64,000 bases of DNA from Salvelinus alpinus (lineage: Eukaryota > Chordata > Actinopteri > Salmoniformes > Salmonidae). The stretch covers positions 11,405,805-11,469,804 of the forward strand of contig NC_092120.1 in assembly GCF_045679555.1 (NCBI RefSeq), written 5' to 3'. The stretch's first letter is position 1. Each line of letters starts with the position of its first letter. The notes under the pieces are model-generated. The model had not been told where the DNA came from. It saw nothing but the letters and a program-made list of their open reading frames with translations, and ran no database searches. A program made the position numbers and the translations under genes. Of this stretch, positions 1 to 48,300 are shown in pieces.

Positions 1-530
1 TCCACCTGACAAGTGTGGCATATCAAGAAGCTGATTAAACAGTATGATCATTACACAGGTGCACCTTGTGCTGGGGACAATAAAAGGCTACTCTAAAATG
101 TGCAGTTTATTCACAACACAATGCCACAGATGTCTCAAGTTGAGGGAGTGTGCAATTGGCATGCTGACTGCAGGAATGTCCGCCAGAGATTTTGCCAGAG
201 GACTGAATGCTCATTTATCTACCATAAGCCGCCTTATGGCAGATTTGGCAGTACGTCCTACCGGCCTCACAACCCCAGAACACATGTATGGCGTTGTGTG
301 GGCGAGTGGTTTGCTGACGTTGTGAACAGAGTGCCCCATGGTGGTGGGGAGGTTATTGTGTGGACAGGCATAAGCTACGGACAACAAACACAATTACATT
401 TTATCGATGGCAATTTGAATGCACAGAAATACCTTAACGAGAACCTGAGGCCCATTTTTTGAAAGGTATCTGTATGCCAAGTCACGGAAAATCCATAGAT
501 TAGGGCCTAATGAATTTATTTCAATTGACT
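1..530 (+). mobile_element. Tc1-like transposon remnant
   Basis: The plus strand encodes a decayed Tc1-family transposase. The clearest part is GGGEVIVWTGISYGQQTQLH and FIDGNLNAQKYLNENLRPI at 340-460, preceded by helix-turn-helix-like sequence broken by frameshifts. The segment between the DNA-binding part and this catalytic piece is missing and no DDE triad survives. Confidence 0.75.
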
Positions 531-677
531 GATTTCCTCATATGAACTGTAACTCAAAATATTTTAAATTGCTGCATGTTGCATTTGTGTTTTTGTTCAG
601 TACAAATATGATTCTAAACAGTTCTACATTCATTTGGATGCTACCATGATTAAGGATTATCCTGAATGAATCGGGAA

Positions 678-799
678 TAATGATGAGTGAGAAAGTTAGA
701 TTGTCAAATATCATACCCCCAAGACATGCTAATCTCTCACCATTACCAACAGGGGAGGTTAGCATGTCTAGGGGGTGTGATTTTTCTCACTCCTCATTA
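678..799. repeat. Imperfect inverted repeat (hairpin)
   Basis: TAATGATGAGTGAGAAA (678-694) pairs with TTTCTCACTCCTCATTA (783-799), and an inner arm 712-736 pairs with 755-779 around an approximately 19-nt loop. It looks like the end or whole of a small foldback element. The family is not identified. Confidence 0.6.
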
Positions 800-856
800 G
801 TCATTTACCTGTGGTAAATTCAATTGATTGTACATGATTTGGAAAGGCACACACCT

Positions 857-1026
857 GGGGTGGCAGGTAGCCTAGTGGTTAGAGCGTTGGGCCAGTAACC
901 TAAAGGTTGCTGGATCGAATCCCCGAGCTGACAAGGTAAAAATCTGTCATCCTGCACCTGAACAAGGGTTCCGGTATGCCGTCACTGTAAATAAAAAAGT
1001 GTTCTTAACTGCCTTAAATAAAAGGT
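857..1026 (+). mobile_element. tRNA-derived SINE, salmonid HpaI type
   Basis: The head GGTAGCCTAGTGGTTAGAGC is a pol III A box and GGATCGAATCC a B box. The body (CCCCGAGCTGACAAGGTAAA) and the tail (TGTAAATAA...TTCTTAACTG) are those of the common salmonid HpaI-type SINE. A short internal part before the tail is lost. Confidence 0.85.
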
Positions 1027-1039
1027 TACATTTTAAAAT

Positions 1040-1670
1040 AAGGTTGACAGTGCACGTCAGAGCAAAAACCAAGCCATGCTGTCAAAGGAATTGTCCATAT
1101 AGGACTGTGTCGAGGCACAGATCTGGGGAAGGGTACCAAAACATTTCTGCAGCATTGAAGGACCCCAAAAAGTTTGGAACCACCTCTTCCTAGAGCTGGC
1201 CCCCCAGCCAAACTGACCAATCGGGGGAGAAGGGCCTTGGTCAGGGAGTTGACCAAGAACCTGATGGTCGCTCTGACAGAGTTACAGAGTTCCTTTGTGG
1301 AAGAAGAACAACCATCTCTGCAGCACTCCACCAATCAGGCCTTTATGGTAGAGAAGCCAGTCCTCAATAACAGGCACATGACAGCCCTATTGGAATTTGC
1401 CAAAAGGCACCTAAAGGACTCTCAGACAGAAGGTTCTCTGGTCTGATGAAACCAAGATTGAAACCAAGACCCTTGATGAAAACTTGCTCCGGAGCAGGTT
1501 TTCATCAAGGCTCTCACTGTACTTTGCTCCATTCATCTTTCCCTCGATCCTGACTAGTTTCCCAGTCCCTGCCGCTGAAAAACATCCCCCACAGCATGAT
1601 GCTGCCACCACCATGCTTCACCGTAGTGATGGTGCCAGGTTTCCTCCAGATGTGATGCTTGGCATCATTA
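1040..1670. mobile_element. Tc1-like element folded into an inverted fusion
   Basis: Positions 1070-1470 read as the first half of a Tc1-like transposase gene on the plus strand (AKLTNRGRRALVRELTKN), with deletions. From about 1491 the sequence continues as another part of the same gene on the minus strand (MMLWG-type codons reversed). The junction is a 40-bp palindrome at 1471-1510 (arms of 20 nt, one mismatch). The element is inactive. Confidence 0.7.
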
Positions 1671-2167
1671 TTCATCACTGTTTGTGTTGTAAATAATTGT
1701 TGTAAATTGTGGTGTGATTATGGCCATTACCATGCGATGACATTTAGTACTACAGTCCACCACTCCCTTATCTGTTCTGATTGGCCAGCTGTAAGACATT
1801 GTGAAATAATTTCCTCTCAGGGATTTGGGTGGATTTCTCATGGTGATAACCGTGACAACTGGTGATCATTAATAATAACAAACCTGGCATATGGGCTTCA
1901 TAGAGTGTGTGTGTACGCAAGTATGCCTGTGGGTGAGAGAGTAGCGCTCAGCGGAGAGAGAGAGAATGAAGGCTACACGTATGTCCTATGTAGAATGTGT
2001 TCTGCAAGGTTGCGTGGAGGATGAGTGTGTAACTGTGTGTGCTATGCAAATGTGTGTTTGTTCTGGGAGGACCCAGAGAGAGGCTCATCTAGTTGGTACT
2101 GACAGAAGGGCTCGTTAGAATGGAGCCAACAGAGCAGAGCTACTGAGACACACACAGGGACACTCAC

Positions 2168-2614
2168 CCATGGAGCACAGGAATGGAGCCAACACACAGG
2201 GACTCTCAACCATGGAGGACAGGAATGGAGCCAACACACAGGGACTCTCAACCATGGAGGACAGGAATGGAGCCAACACACAGGGACTCTCAACCATGGA
2301 GGACAGGAATGGAGCCAACACACAGGGACTCTCAACCATGGAGGACAGGAATGGAGCCAACACACAGGGACTCACAACCATGGAGCACAGGAATGGAGCC
2401 AACACACAGGGACTCTCAACCATGGAGCACAGGAATGGAGCCAACACACAGGGACTCTCAACCATGGAGCACAGGAATGGAGCCAACACACAGGGACTCT
2501 CAACCATGGAGCACAGGAATGGAGCCAACACACAGGGACTCTCAACCATGGAGCACAGGAATGGAGCCAACACACAAGGACTCTCAACCATGGAGCACAG
2601 GAATGGAGCTCCAT
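2168..2614 (+). repeat. 42-bp minisatellite, about 10.6 copies
   Basis: The unit starts CCATGGAGSACAGGAATGGA and steps every 42 bp. Because 42 is divisible by three, several frames stay open on both strands, giving spurious repeat proteins. It ends about 70 bp before the inverted bbs9-like fragment. Confidence 0.95.
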
Positions 2615-2648
2615 CTGAGTGCTTCCACCGCTCCCTTACCATTTAGAG

Positions 2649-2725
2649 TCGCACTCTCCTCTCCTCCTTTCATCCTCCCATCCACAGGGGTATTTGTTAC
2701 CTTATCGGATCAGTGGCATCTGAGC
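2649..2725 (+). pseudogene. Inverted fragment resembling the next bbs9 exon
   Basis: On the plus strand, opposite to the gene, a pyrimidine-rich tract ending in CCACAG (2686-2687) leads into codons for GVFVTLSD-QW-HL at 2687-2722. The family protein carries a GV-VTLSDDGHL stretch just after the residues encoded by exon 8, so this is where the next exon is expected, but on the wrong strand. The match stops after about 12 residues, a stop codon follows, and the phase does not fit exon 8. It could be a decayed inverted exon copy, a local inversion or an assembly error. It may also be chance, though the position makes that unlikely. Confidence 0.5.
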
Positions 2726-2924
2726 ACACACTGTGTGTAACTACTAACTTACAACTTCTTCTTCTTTTGTTAAATGTGAGGGTTGGCTTTTGAATTTCAT
2801 TTCCTAAATTGACAGAATGGAAATGATCCAATCCTGGTTACAGTACACAACCACCAAATTCATGGCAACACCAACAGCAGCGGGTGCCATGGTAACGAGT
2901 GGGGGGTGGGGTGGGTGTACTCAC

Positions 2925-38724
<35,800 letters not shown>

Positions 38725-38728
38725 GCTA

Positions 38729-40057
38729 CTGCAGAGGAGACAAACAGACAGACACACACACACAGAAAGAAAGAAAGACACAGACAGAGACAAACAGACA
38801 GAGGATCATATCGCCGCTCTGCTGGACACCATACACATAACACTGCTTGTTAGTCTTCCACACGTGACCAGCAGGCTGACTGACACTCATCAATACATTT
38901 CTTCATCTCCTCCATTTAAAAATAATGGACAGGTGAAAGCAATGTGGGTAATACGTGCTGTTTGTCTATCCCACTTGGAACCAAATAGAAGGATGAAAAA
39001 TTGGAAGGGTTGGCGTTCATGTATTCCACCTAGGTTCTTATATGGCATGATCTGTCTAATCCTACTTTAACTCACTCTAAGCCTAATGGGTGCCAGCCTC
39101 AGATGTGCAGTGCTTTATCAAACTAGCATGTGTGTGGTGTTTGTGTCTGGTAATTCACTGATCATCTGCTTTTATTGCAGGGGATTAGCGCCTACCTCTT
39201 ACAGTTGGCCCATATAGGCTACATGCTGATGTTTCTTTGACTCCAGGACCCAGAGGGAGGTTTGGACAGTGGTCTGTGTGTGACACTAACGGTAAGACTG
39301 TTACACTAGCCAATGACAGCTGAGTCACATGACCAGGGATTGTATCAGGGCGTGGGCCAAGCAGCTTTCCTAATTGTCAACTGCTGAGCAGGTGGAATGG
39401 ACAGCTAATCCATAGAGAGAATCCCTTCTTCCCCCTCCCTCTACACCAAGACCATATATAACCATTAAAATGATAGCCCTATTATTTCGATTTTGAAAGA
39501 TTACACAAGTGGAATATTATATGCCTATATCTTGTAGCCTTATACCACCTGCCTACTTGACTATCATGGCCAAGACCTTTCAGCAGCCCCTTTTCATCTA
39601 CTTGACAGACAGCAAAGCAAATCCAACATTCAGCAATCAACCACATAATTCAACATTATCCAGGTGTGTCATGCATATCAAGCAGAGCTCCGATGACATT
39701 TCATTAGAATGATTTCCACATAACTAGCTAGATATAACCGTAACGTTATCTAGGTAGCAACATGCATAATCTGTTGATAAAACTAGCTAGCTAGTAGGGG
39801 TTGCGGGCAAGCAATGTCCATGTGTTTAACTATTGTTATGAACAAAAACAAACTAAACTGGACGACGTGCACGATTCTCTTTTGGTAACAAGCAAGATGT
39901 AACGTTAGTAAGCTAGCCAGCCAGGAAAGACCTCGAGCTAAGTTAACGTTAGCTGGCTAATTAGCGCTGGCTGTGCTTGTGATTGGCTTGGAGGCTAACA
40001 AACGTCTAGTTTCAACATTCCAGCGACATTCCCAAATTCTAAACGTGCTTCTCTTAC
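38729..40057. other. bbs9 first intron, no recognised gene
   Basis: Unique intron sequence between the leader exon and coding exon 1. Several GCTAGC/GTTAGCTAACGTT-like short repeats but no transposon are seen. Confidence 0.4.
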
Positions 40058-40160
40058 CTCTAACAAGACGAGTCTGTCTGAACGTCTGGGGTTTGCAGTT
40101 CAGATAAAAATCTAATTTTGCGTGTGCCTCATCAATTTGCTTGAAGCCATCTCCCTGTTG
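40058..40160 (-). promoter_or_regulatory. bbs9: Candidate bbs9 5' non-coding exon and promoter region
   Basis: Coding exon 1 starts with a splice acceptor, so an upstream leader exon is required. The minus strand offers a strong donor here (GTTAGAG|GTAAGAG at 40058/40057) about 1.3 kb upstream, with an otherwise unique, repeat-free sequence behind it. The transcription start is not visible. The right limit given is a guess, and no TATA box is seen. Confidence 0.4.
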
Positions 40161-40721
40161 TCATAGCAGTGACACTAACGATAGACTCGAGTACTTGCGC
40201 GCATGATCGGAAACGCACAACCTCACAGCTTCATGGGAAACTGAGTTTTTATTCGGCACAGACGTTCAGGTAAACAGAGGTAGAAATTCTCAATCTAATC
40301 ACGTGAATGCACATTAAATGTCACTCAATTTCTTTTTTTAATTGACCGTTAATTGCTTACATTTATATATATTTACATAAACGTATGTGTGTGAGGTATA
40401 TTTCTTATTTCTCGTTTTTTTCTAGTATTACATTATTGCATTGTTGGGTTTTGAGTTTGCAAGAAAGGCATTTCACTGTACTAATTTGAGGATAATATAG
40501 CACTTCAATGGCACTTCCAATCTTATTCTAAGGTCTTTGGAATGAAATCTGTATTATAACCATAGACTTGCATTCAATTTCTCAATAATCTGTTGCCTTG
40601 TGCATCTTGGAACTCACTCATTGATTTCTTGTAGATCCTTAATGTTTTACACGTTAGTGTTTATTACACTGTTATCACAATAACTTGTCAGTCATTCAGT
40701 TTCATATTTTTAGTAAAAGTT

Positions 40722-40793
40722 GGGCTCGTCCGGGATTTGAACCCGGGACCTCTCGCACCCTAAGCGAGAATCATACCCCTAGACCAACGAGCC
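40722..40793 (-). tRNA. tRNA-Pro (AGG)
   Basis: The 72-nt minus-strand sequence folds as a complete cloverleaf. The acceptor stem GGCTCGT pairs with ACGAGCC, the anticodon arm CTCGC-TTAGGGT-GCGAG carries AGG (plus-strand 40759-40761), and the T arm contains GGTTCAAATCC, a good B box. The sequence is the standard vertebrate tRNA-Pro. A T-run on the minus strand just past the 3' end (plus-strand AAAA-poor, TATTTTTAG side) can serve as the pol III stop. It lies in unique DNA between the end of nt5c3a and the start of bbs9. Confidence 0.96.
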
Positions 40794-41012
40794 AGATGAA
40801 TTAGAAAGAAACCAGTCCAGCACAAGTATGCCACGTATGTATGGATTTTGCAGACGCGTCTTTTAATAACTAACTACAGTGAAAACGTCACATTTAATTA
40901 AACTTTGTCGTCATCTAGAGGTCTATTTTGGTAGTACAGCTTGGTTTCAACCACAATCCCCACACAACCTTCAACCTACAGTTGAACAACAAAAACATGT
41001 TATTTGACAAGT

Positions 41013-41018
41013 TTTATT
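41013..41018 (-). terminator. Likely nt5c3a polyadenylation signal
   Basis: TTTATT on the plus strand is a canonical AATAAA on the minus strand, about 1.3 kb after the nt5c3a stop codon and in repeat-free sequence. The interval 41019-42304 reads as a long AT-rich 3' UTR with no other gene in it. Confidence 0.5.
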
Positions 41019-42304
41019 GACACGTTTCCGCCCCCCCTCTGTCAAATTCAAAGTTAAGAAAAGGCAACATGCAGGAGTAGCAGCACATTTAAAATGCTAA
41101 CATTTAAAATAAACATCAAACATGTGCAAGACAAAACTGAGAAACTTAAGGGGGGTAAGAAACATTTCCAAGTTTGAGGTAGAGTTCAAATTTGAACAAC
41201 AAAATTAAAAAAGGTCAATGGGTGTGGATAAAAGGCCAAGTTAAACAAAATATTAGTCTTATTGAACATCACTGATCCACAGACAACGGTGCTTTATCCA
41301 GTGGTGTTCTCTTGTAATATACTGCCTATTGAGTAGGCTACTTTTCCTCTGTGTAATGACTTCTTAGGTAGCACTTTATTTTACACTATATTGTTCATAA
41401 AGTCAGTTACACTAACAGTAGTAACCCATAACTAACTTATAAAAAACTTTAGCACCACTAGTTACTACTATTATCTCAACTCATTGACAATTGTTTCATT
41501 TCTTGATATAAGCACCATAGGGTATCTATAACAACCATGCAGTCTATTTACTTGGCACATTAAATGTGCAGTGTTAGTATTCTTGTAAAATAATGTGCTA
41601 CTTTGCAGTGTGGCTATGGTAGCAAAGTCCCCATGTGAAAACTGATAAGAGGTGTATACATGACTTTTCTTGTGCAAGACAGAATCCATTACTACATCCA
41701 TAAAACCACTGATAATACTCATACCAATGTCTGAGTATGGTTCACTCAGACAGGTTCAAGTTATTTTTTTCAGACCTACATTGATTCCTGTAGCCAAACT
41801 GTTGCACAATGCAAGGAGGTGATTTAGTGTGGATGCTAGGACCGTTTCAAAAGACGTTGCTGTGTTCTTGTGTGGATGCTCGGTTTATGATTTGCAAACT
41901 GATACAAGCATTACAATATAAAAAATATTATGAATAACAATAACGTGAAAAATATAAAAGATTTAGCTTGCTTTTTTTTGGGTTGCTATTACTATTTAGT
42001 TATGGGGTGGAGGACGATGACAAGGTTACAGACAAACAAAGACTGAGGCTGTGTACTTTAAAATAGTTCATTGAGAGGAGAATAAATGTCTTCATAAAGA
42101 GGTGAAGGGAACATCCAGTACCCAACCATGACTCTATGGTTGGTGGCAGAGGTGGGATCCAAAGAGTGGTGCCCATGGAGCTAGTGTATGTCGAGAGGCT
42201 GTGAGTCAGTGACGGGGGGCCAGTAAAGTCCGTCTGGGGGTCCAGAGGTTGGTTCATTTTCCATGGGTTTGGGGAAATGTTTCAGTATGAAGGGGAGGGG
42301 TGAG
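41019..42304 (-). other. Probable nt5c3a 3' untranslated region
   Basis: This 1.3-kb stretch follows the nt5c3a TAA, is AT-rich, contains no long conserved frame and no recognisable transposon, and ends near the AATAAA signal. It is assigned by position only. Confidence 0.5.
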
Positions 42305-45300
42305 TTATATAATCTTCTGAAGGATGGAATTGGGCACATCTAAAGTCTCGTCCTTTACCAGGACGATGTCATAAGAGTCCAGATATTTCTCCAAACGATC
42401 CTCCACCTGCCAGGAAAGAGAGAATAATTACTATGCAGATTGGCACAGACACAGCACATAACCTCATACTTTCATATCAGTCACTAGTCACATCTTCAGA
42501 CTTAATGTCCAGCAATTTAGCTGGTGATGAGAGCAGATAGAAGTGCTGACTGGCGATTTGGGGGGGGGGTCATAAGGGTGGGTTGCGGGCACCTTGTCGT
42601 TGAGGAAGCCGATCTTGAGGATGTTCTCCACATTGGGCACGCCGTCAGCCATGTTGAGGTCGCCTAACGAGTCTCCCAGCAGCACGATGTTGCAGTTGTC
42701 CTTCACCTGTTTGAAGTACTCCGTGTTGCGCAGGGCGCCGTCGTGCTTGTTGAACACATGGATCAGCTCTCCCTTGAAGCCCCTCAGCTCGCCCTGAGAG
42801 AAGAAAAATACTTGAGTTTAAATGGAACGGAGCCAACTGATGTGAATGCAATGCATACACCCAGGTAGAACCATAGCTTTATTATCAGCTTTATCAACAC
42901 TCAGAAACTCAGGCCTATCCTCAGCATGTACCAAGCTCTCCTCGAGGGACAGGGGGGAACTTACATTTTCGTCGAAGTCCATGAAGTTGGACACCACCTT
43001 GACGTTGGGGTGGTAGACCCCCGCCTGGTGGATGATCTCCTCCAGGACGTCTCCCAGACCCGCTGAGAAGATGAACACGGGCACGTTGTGCTGATGGAGC
43101 CGGTCAAAGAACGGCTCATAGCCCTCCCTGTGGGACAGACATGTAAGCATTAGAACCACTCATAGCCCTCCCTGTGGGAAAGACATGTAAGCATTAAAAC
43201 CTCTCATAGCCCTCTGTGGGACTGACATACAGCTTATATGAACAAAAATTATTCACAGGCAGAAATAAATGATAAACAATATTTCGTAGAGCTCATGTTC
43301 ATGAAGCGGCAATAACGGCCACTCTGGTTCAACTTGTGTCCCGAGCTGCTTTCTGTAGTTTAAATTATTTCAAAATGTTCTATCAGGTCTTACCTCAGGC
43401 AGGCGTCTGAGTCTCTCACCACCTCTGAGAGTTTGTCCTTCTGTAGCCTCTGCTCCACCAGTAATGTGTGGGACTTAAAATACCTGTCAACACACAGAGA
43501 GTGCGCCTTAGCGAGAGCAATTGTGCGTGCGCGTGTGTGTGTGCATGCGTGCGCGTGCGTCTACTCACCATTCTACCATAAATGGATACTTCTCCTCCAT
43601 CGTTAGATGGGGGTCAATCTCTATGGGGTAATATGTGTTCTTAAGCTCAAGTAACTAAAAGACAGACGGAAAATCAATTAGCGTTAACACATATGCTAGT
43701 ACATTTATGCTTTTGTGACGCCTACAAATACTATTACGCAATAGTAACATCAAACAAACCTTCTTCCTACAATCTTCGGTGACAAGCTTGCAGTTGTCAA
43801 TGATATCTGTGGAGAGGAGGACTTTGGTCAGACGGACAGGCTGGAGACAGTCACAGGCAGGTAACTTATTTAGAATGCCAGTGAATGTTGAGCTGGTTTT
43901 ATGTTGTACTTACTATGACACGTGGGGCAGCGTTTGCCGTGGACTGCGAACCGGCTTAACGTCATGTCAAAGTCAGTGATGATCTAAAAACAAACCGGGA
44001 GAGCCATGGAGGGGAGTCAGTGATAACTCTGGTCATCATACGGTCACCACAGGGTGTCACTGTTCATCCAATACGAACGGTCCATTTCTTTTTGCACACC
44101 CTTCCCCTCCTACTGTACCTGTAGTTTGGAGGCGCCACCCTTGATCATGCCACAGATGATCTGCTCCACCCGCTCTGGATCCCTCATGTGGACCGTGTTC
44201 TTCTCAAACTCTGGCATCTGAGAGATGGAGAGGGCGAAAAACACCGAAAGAGATCGTTAAGTATACTTCTACAAGTAGCATGTAACACCTATCACTGAAT
44301 CGATATCACTTCAACTCAATCATTGAAAAGAATACCCCTCCGGAGGGAGGGGAAGAGGACTCAATAATAAATAAAAAAAATTAAGTGTTGAAGTTAACTT
44401 GAGTTGGGCCTATGGTTAGTATTTGGTGGGGCGCGGGTCGAGTTTAAAAGATCACAGACATTTTTTGGACCAAGGTAAGAGGAGCCAGGGGTAGACTAAC
44501 TAGATATCACAACACCCCTCTCCCCTCGTGCCCCAGCCCCCATCTCCCCAGGGCCGGAGCAGTGGAACAGCTGATGTTACGGCTCCTTCCTCCGTACATA
44601 ACTGATCACCATCCAAACAAGCCCCAGGCCAGGAGGGAGGAGACCTGAACCACAAACAACTTACAGGGCTGCAGACACCAATATGTTCTATTGAATCTTA
44701 GCTACTTGACTTGGTGGTCTAACGATCAGGCAATGAACTAGGTTCAGGTGAAGAAATGAGAGAGAGACCGATCTATAGCTCAGTTGAAGCCCTGTGGACA
44801 TGTCAGGGCAGGAATGCAACAAACCATGAATACAACCTCCAGCTGGTGCGAGCACACACACACTTTTCTCCCCTTGGTAGTGAGGTCTGCACAACGCATC
44901 ACCGGGGGCAAACTACCTGCCCTCCAGGACACCTACACCACCCGATGTCACAGGAAGGCCATAAAGATCATCAAGGACAACAACCACCCGAGCCACTGCC
45001 TGTTCACCCCGCTATCATCCAGAAGGCGAGGTCAGTACAGGTTAGAGGTCGACCGATTAATCGGAATGGCCGATTAAAATCGGGGCCGATTTCAAGTTTT
45101 CATAACAATCGGAAATCGGTATTTTTGGGCGCCGATTTGCAGATTAAAAAAAATACAAAATAATTTATACCTTTATTTAACTAGGCAAGTCAGTTAACAC
45201 ATTCTTATTTTCAATGACGGCCTAGGAACATTGTGCAATGTAACAGGAATATTTAGACTCATGGATGCCACCCGTTAGATAAAATACGGAACGGAATAAA

Positions 45301-48300
45301 CGTTTTGTTTTCGAGGTGATAGTTTCCAGATTAGCCAAAGGTATATGGTTTAGAGAGAAATAGTCAACGCGTTATAATTCCTGTAATAACTTGCGGCTGA
45401 ATTTGAAAGGGGTTCCTTCGCTATTTTACCGTTCATGTCTTCCATAGAGAATGTCTTGATCTACTTCAAATAAGGTCTGTTTCGTGCAGGCTTAGACCGC
45501 CGCTGCGTTTTGATACCCGTGTAAATCTCACTAGGATAAGGTAACGTTTGTCAACATATTTTCATAAATCCACTCTACAATTTTTTTTTTTTATCTTCGC
45601 TTATATTTAGCCAATATTGATCAGAGTTACCTTGTCCTATGGATATCTACACAGTTATAAAATTGGCGGTGTAAGCCTACACGAAACAGACCTTATTTTA
45701 AGTGAATCTAAAAAATATCCTATGCAATAAATGAAGGAACCGCTTTTCAGATTTTGCTAGGTGTCATGGGAATTATGACTCGCACTTTGGTTGTTAATTC
45801 TTACCATGCCCATTATTAAAATAGGATTTCCTGCATATAGAAATTAAGGTTTTTGTTTTCAACATTCATCACAGGTAACTTAAACTCTATTTTTATTCAA
45901 ACAGTTGAGAGTATTTGTCTCCTAAGCAGACTCTTCAGTATCATTGTCACTTCAGAGCTGTGTGTGTATTTATGTATTATATTAAGTTAAAATAAAAGTG
46001 CTCATTGTTCATTCAGTATTGTTGCAATTGTCATCATTACAAAAATGTGTGTGTGTGTATGATATATATACATAGATAAAAAAAAAAACATTTCTTTAAT
46101 AAATCGGCATCGGCTTTTTTTGTCCTCCAATAATCGGTATCGAAAAATCATAATCGGTCGACCTCTAGTACAGGTGCATCAAAGCTGGGACCGAGAGACT
46201 GAAAAACAGCTTCTATCTCAAGGCCATCAGACTGTTAAACAGCCATCACTAACATTGAGTGGCTGCTGCCAACATACGGACTCAAATCCAGCCACTTTAA
46301 CAATGTATGATTTTTTTTAACCACTGCCACTTCATATAATGTTTACATACCCTACATTACTAATCTCACATGTATATACTGTACTCGATACCATCTACTG
46401 CATCTTGCCTATGCCGTTCTGTACCATCACTCATTCATTTATCTTTATGTACATATTCTTCATTCCTTTACACTTGTGTGTATAAGGTAGTTGTTGTGAA
46501 ATTGTTAGGTTAGATTACTCGTTGGTTATTACTGCATTGTCGGAACTAGAAGCACAAGCATTTCGCTACACTCGCATTAACATCTGCTAACCATGTGTTT
46601 GTGACAAATAAAATTTGATTTGAGTGTATTTTTAAGGTAGCTAATAAAGGCCAACCTTGACTGATGGGGGTGGAGCTGGGGAAGATAGTCAGTCTGTGTA
46701 AACTAGAGGTCGACCGATTAATCGGCATGGCCGATTTCAAGTTTTCATAACAAATCGGTAATCAGCATTTTTGGACGCCGATTACATTGCAATCCACGAG
46801 GAGACTGCGTGTCAGGCTGACCACCTGTTACGCAAGTGCAGCAAGGAGCCAAGGTAAGTTGCTAGCTAGCATTAAACGTATCTTATTAAAAAAAACAATC
46901 AATCTTCACATAATCGCTAGTTAACTACATATGGTTGATAATACTAGGTTAACTAGCTTGTCCTGCGTTGCATATAATCAATGCGGTGCCTGTTAATTTA
47001 TCATCGAATCACAGCCTATTTCGCCATCAGCTTTTTTTGGCCCTCCAATAAATCGGTATTGAATAAATCATAATCGTTCGACCTCTAGTGCAAACTAAAT
47101 ACCTGGGTATTCCTTCACCAGAGTGTGTTTGACTATGGAAATAGCCCACACCCCATGAACAAACTTCGTGCACACACACACACCCATCAAAGTGGTAGGT
47201 AACAGCATACCAAGACTGTTCTGTGGTATCAGTGGACGTGTCCAATGTTATGACTGGGATGTGGGTTGAAGTTGGGAACCCCTTCACCCTCCTTCTTACA
47301 ACCCTCTTACTCCACTTAATGTAATAGACTGAGGCTCGGGGCTCCTTTAAGTCTTCCCTTACATCCCTGATCCATGGAACTGAACACCCTCTCCTTCGGG
47401 TACATTTGAGTTGTTTACGCAATGTCATGTGTCTCAGTCTTCTAATAAATACACCGTTCCAGATACATAGGCTACATTGACAACATTCTTCAGTCTTAAA
47501 AACACTGAGACCACACCTATGTAACTCATTCTTGAATATTAGATATAAAAACTTAGTTAGCGGGAAGGGAGAGCAGAATCCACACACTCATAGCGCCAAA
47601 TACCAGTCATACCTATTTACAACAATCAATTATTAACACACCCTCTAATATTTTACAGTATAGTTACTACATATTTACTACATATTTATCCATGAATTCC
47701 CATCTTCTTCCATGCATTCAGTACATCCTTCTCCAACACATGAACGTTAAATAAAACAATTTGCAGCCTAGTCCTTTTCTGACCCTCCAGAGCAATTTGT
47801 AGCTGGTGCTAACAGCAGGGCTCTGACCAACAGCACACACACTTACCTTTTCCTCCGGTCTTGCACAAAACAAGTGAAGGGAGTGAAGAAAAGGTTCTCT
47901 GTCAGCAGAGGACTTATATAGGCAACGCAAGAGGGGGCGTCACCTAAAATAGATTGGATCAGATATTCCCTCCCCTTTGTAAGAGGCATGGCAAGCGCAC
48001 TGACACGCAAATTAACAACTCACACACAGCTTCAATGTGTCATAAACACATGACAAAGATTAATTTAACATGTCTTAAAAACACACACAAGTAGATGAGG
48101 TGTAACATGGAATAGCACCATGGCAGTAGTTTACCTTAGACCTCTGACCCCTCAGCTTTTAACTTCTTATGGCTGGGGGCAGTATTGAGTAGCTTGGATG
48201 AATAAGGTGCCCAGAGTAAACAACCTGCTACTCAGGCCCAGAAAGCTAAGATATCTACTAATAATATGCATTTGGTTAGAAAACACTCTGAAGTTTCTAA

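Noticed and set aside
2115-2740. Long open frames with 14-residue repeats on both strands
   Set aside because: These are produced by the 42-bp minisatellite in several frames at once. None continues into conserved sequence, except that one plus-strand frame happens to run into the inverted bbs9-like fragment.
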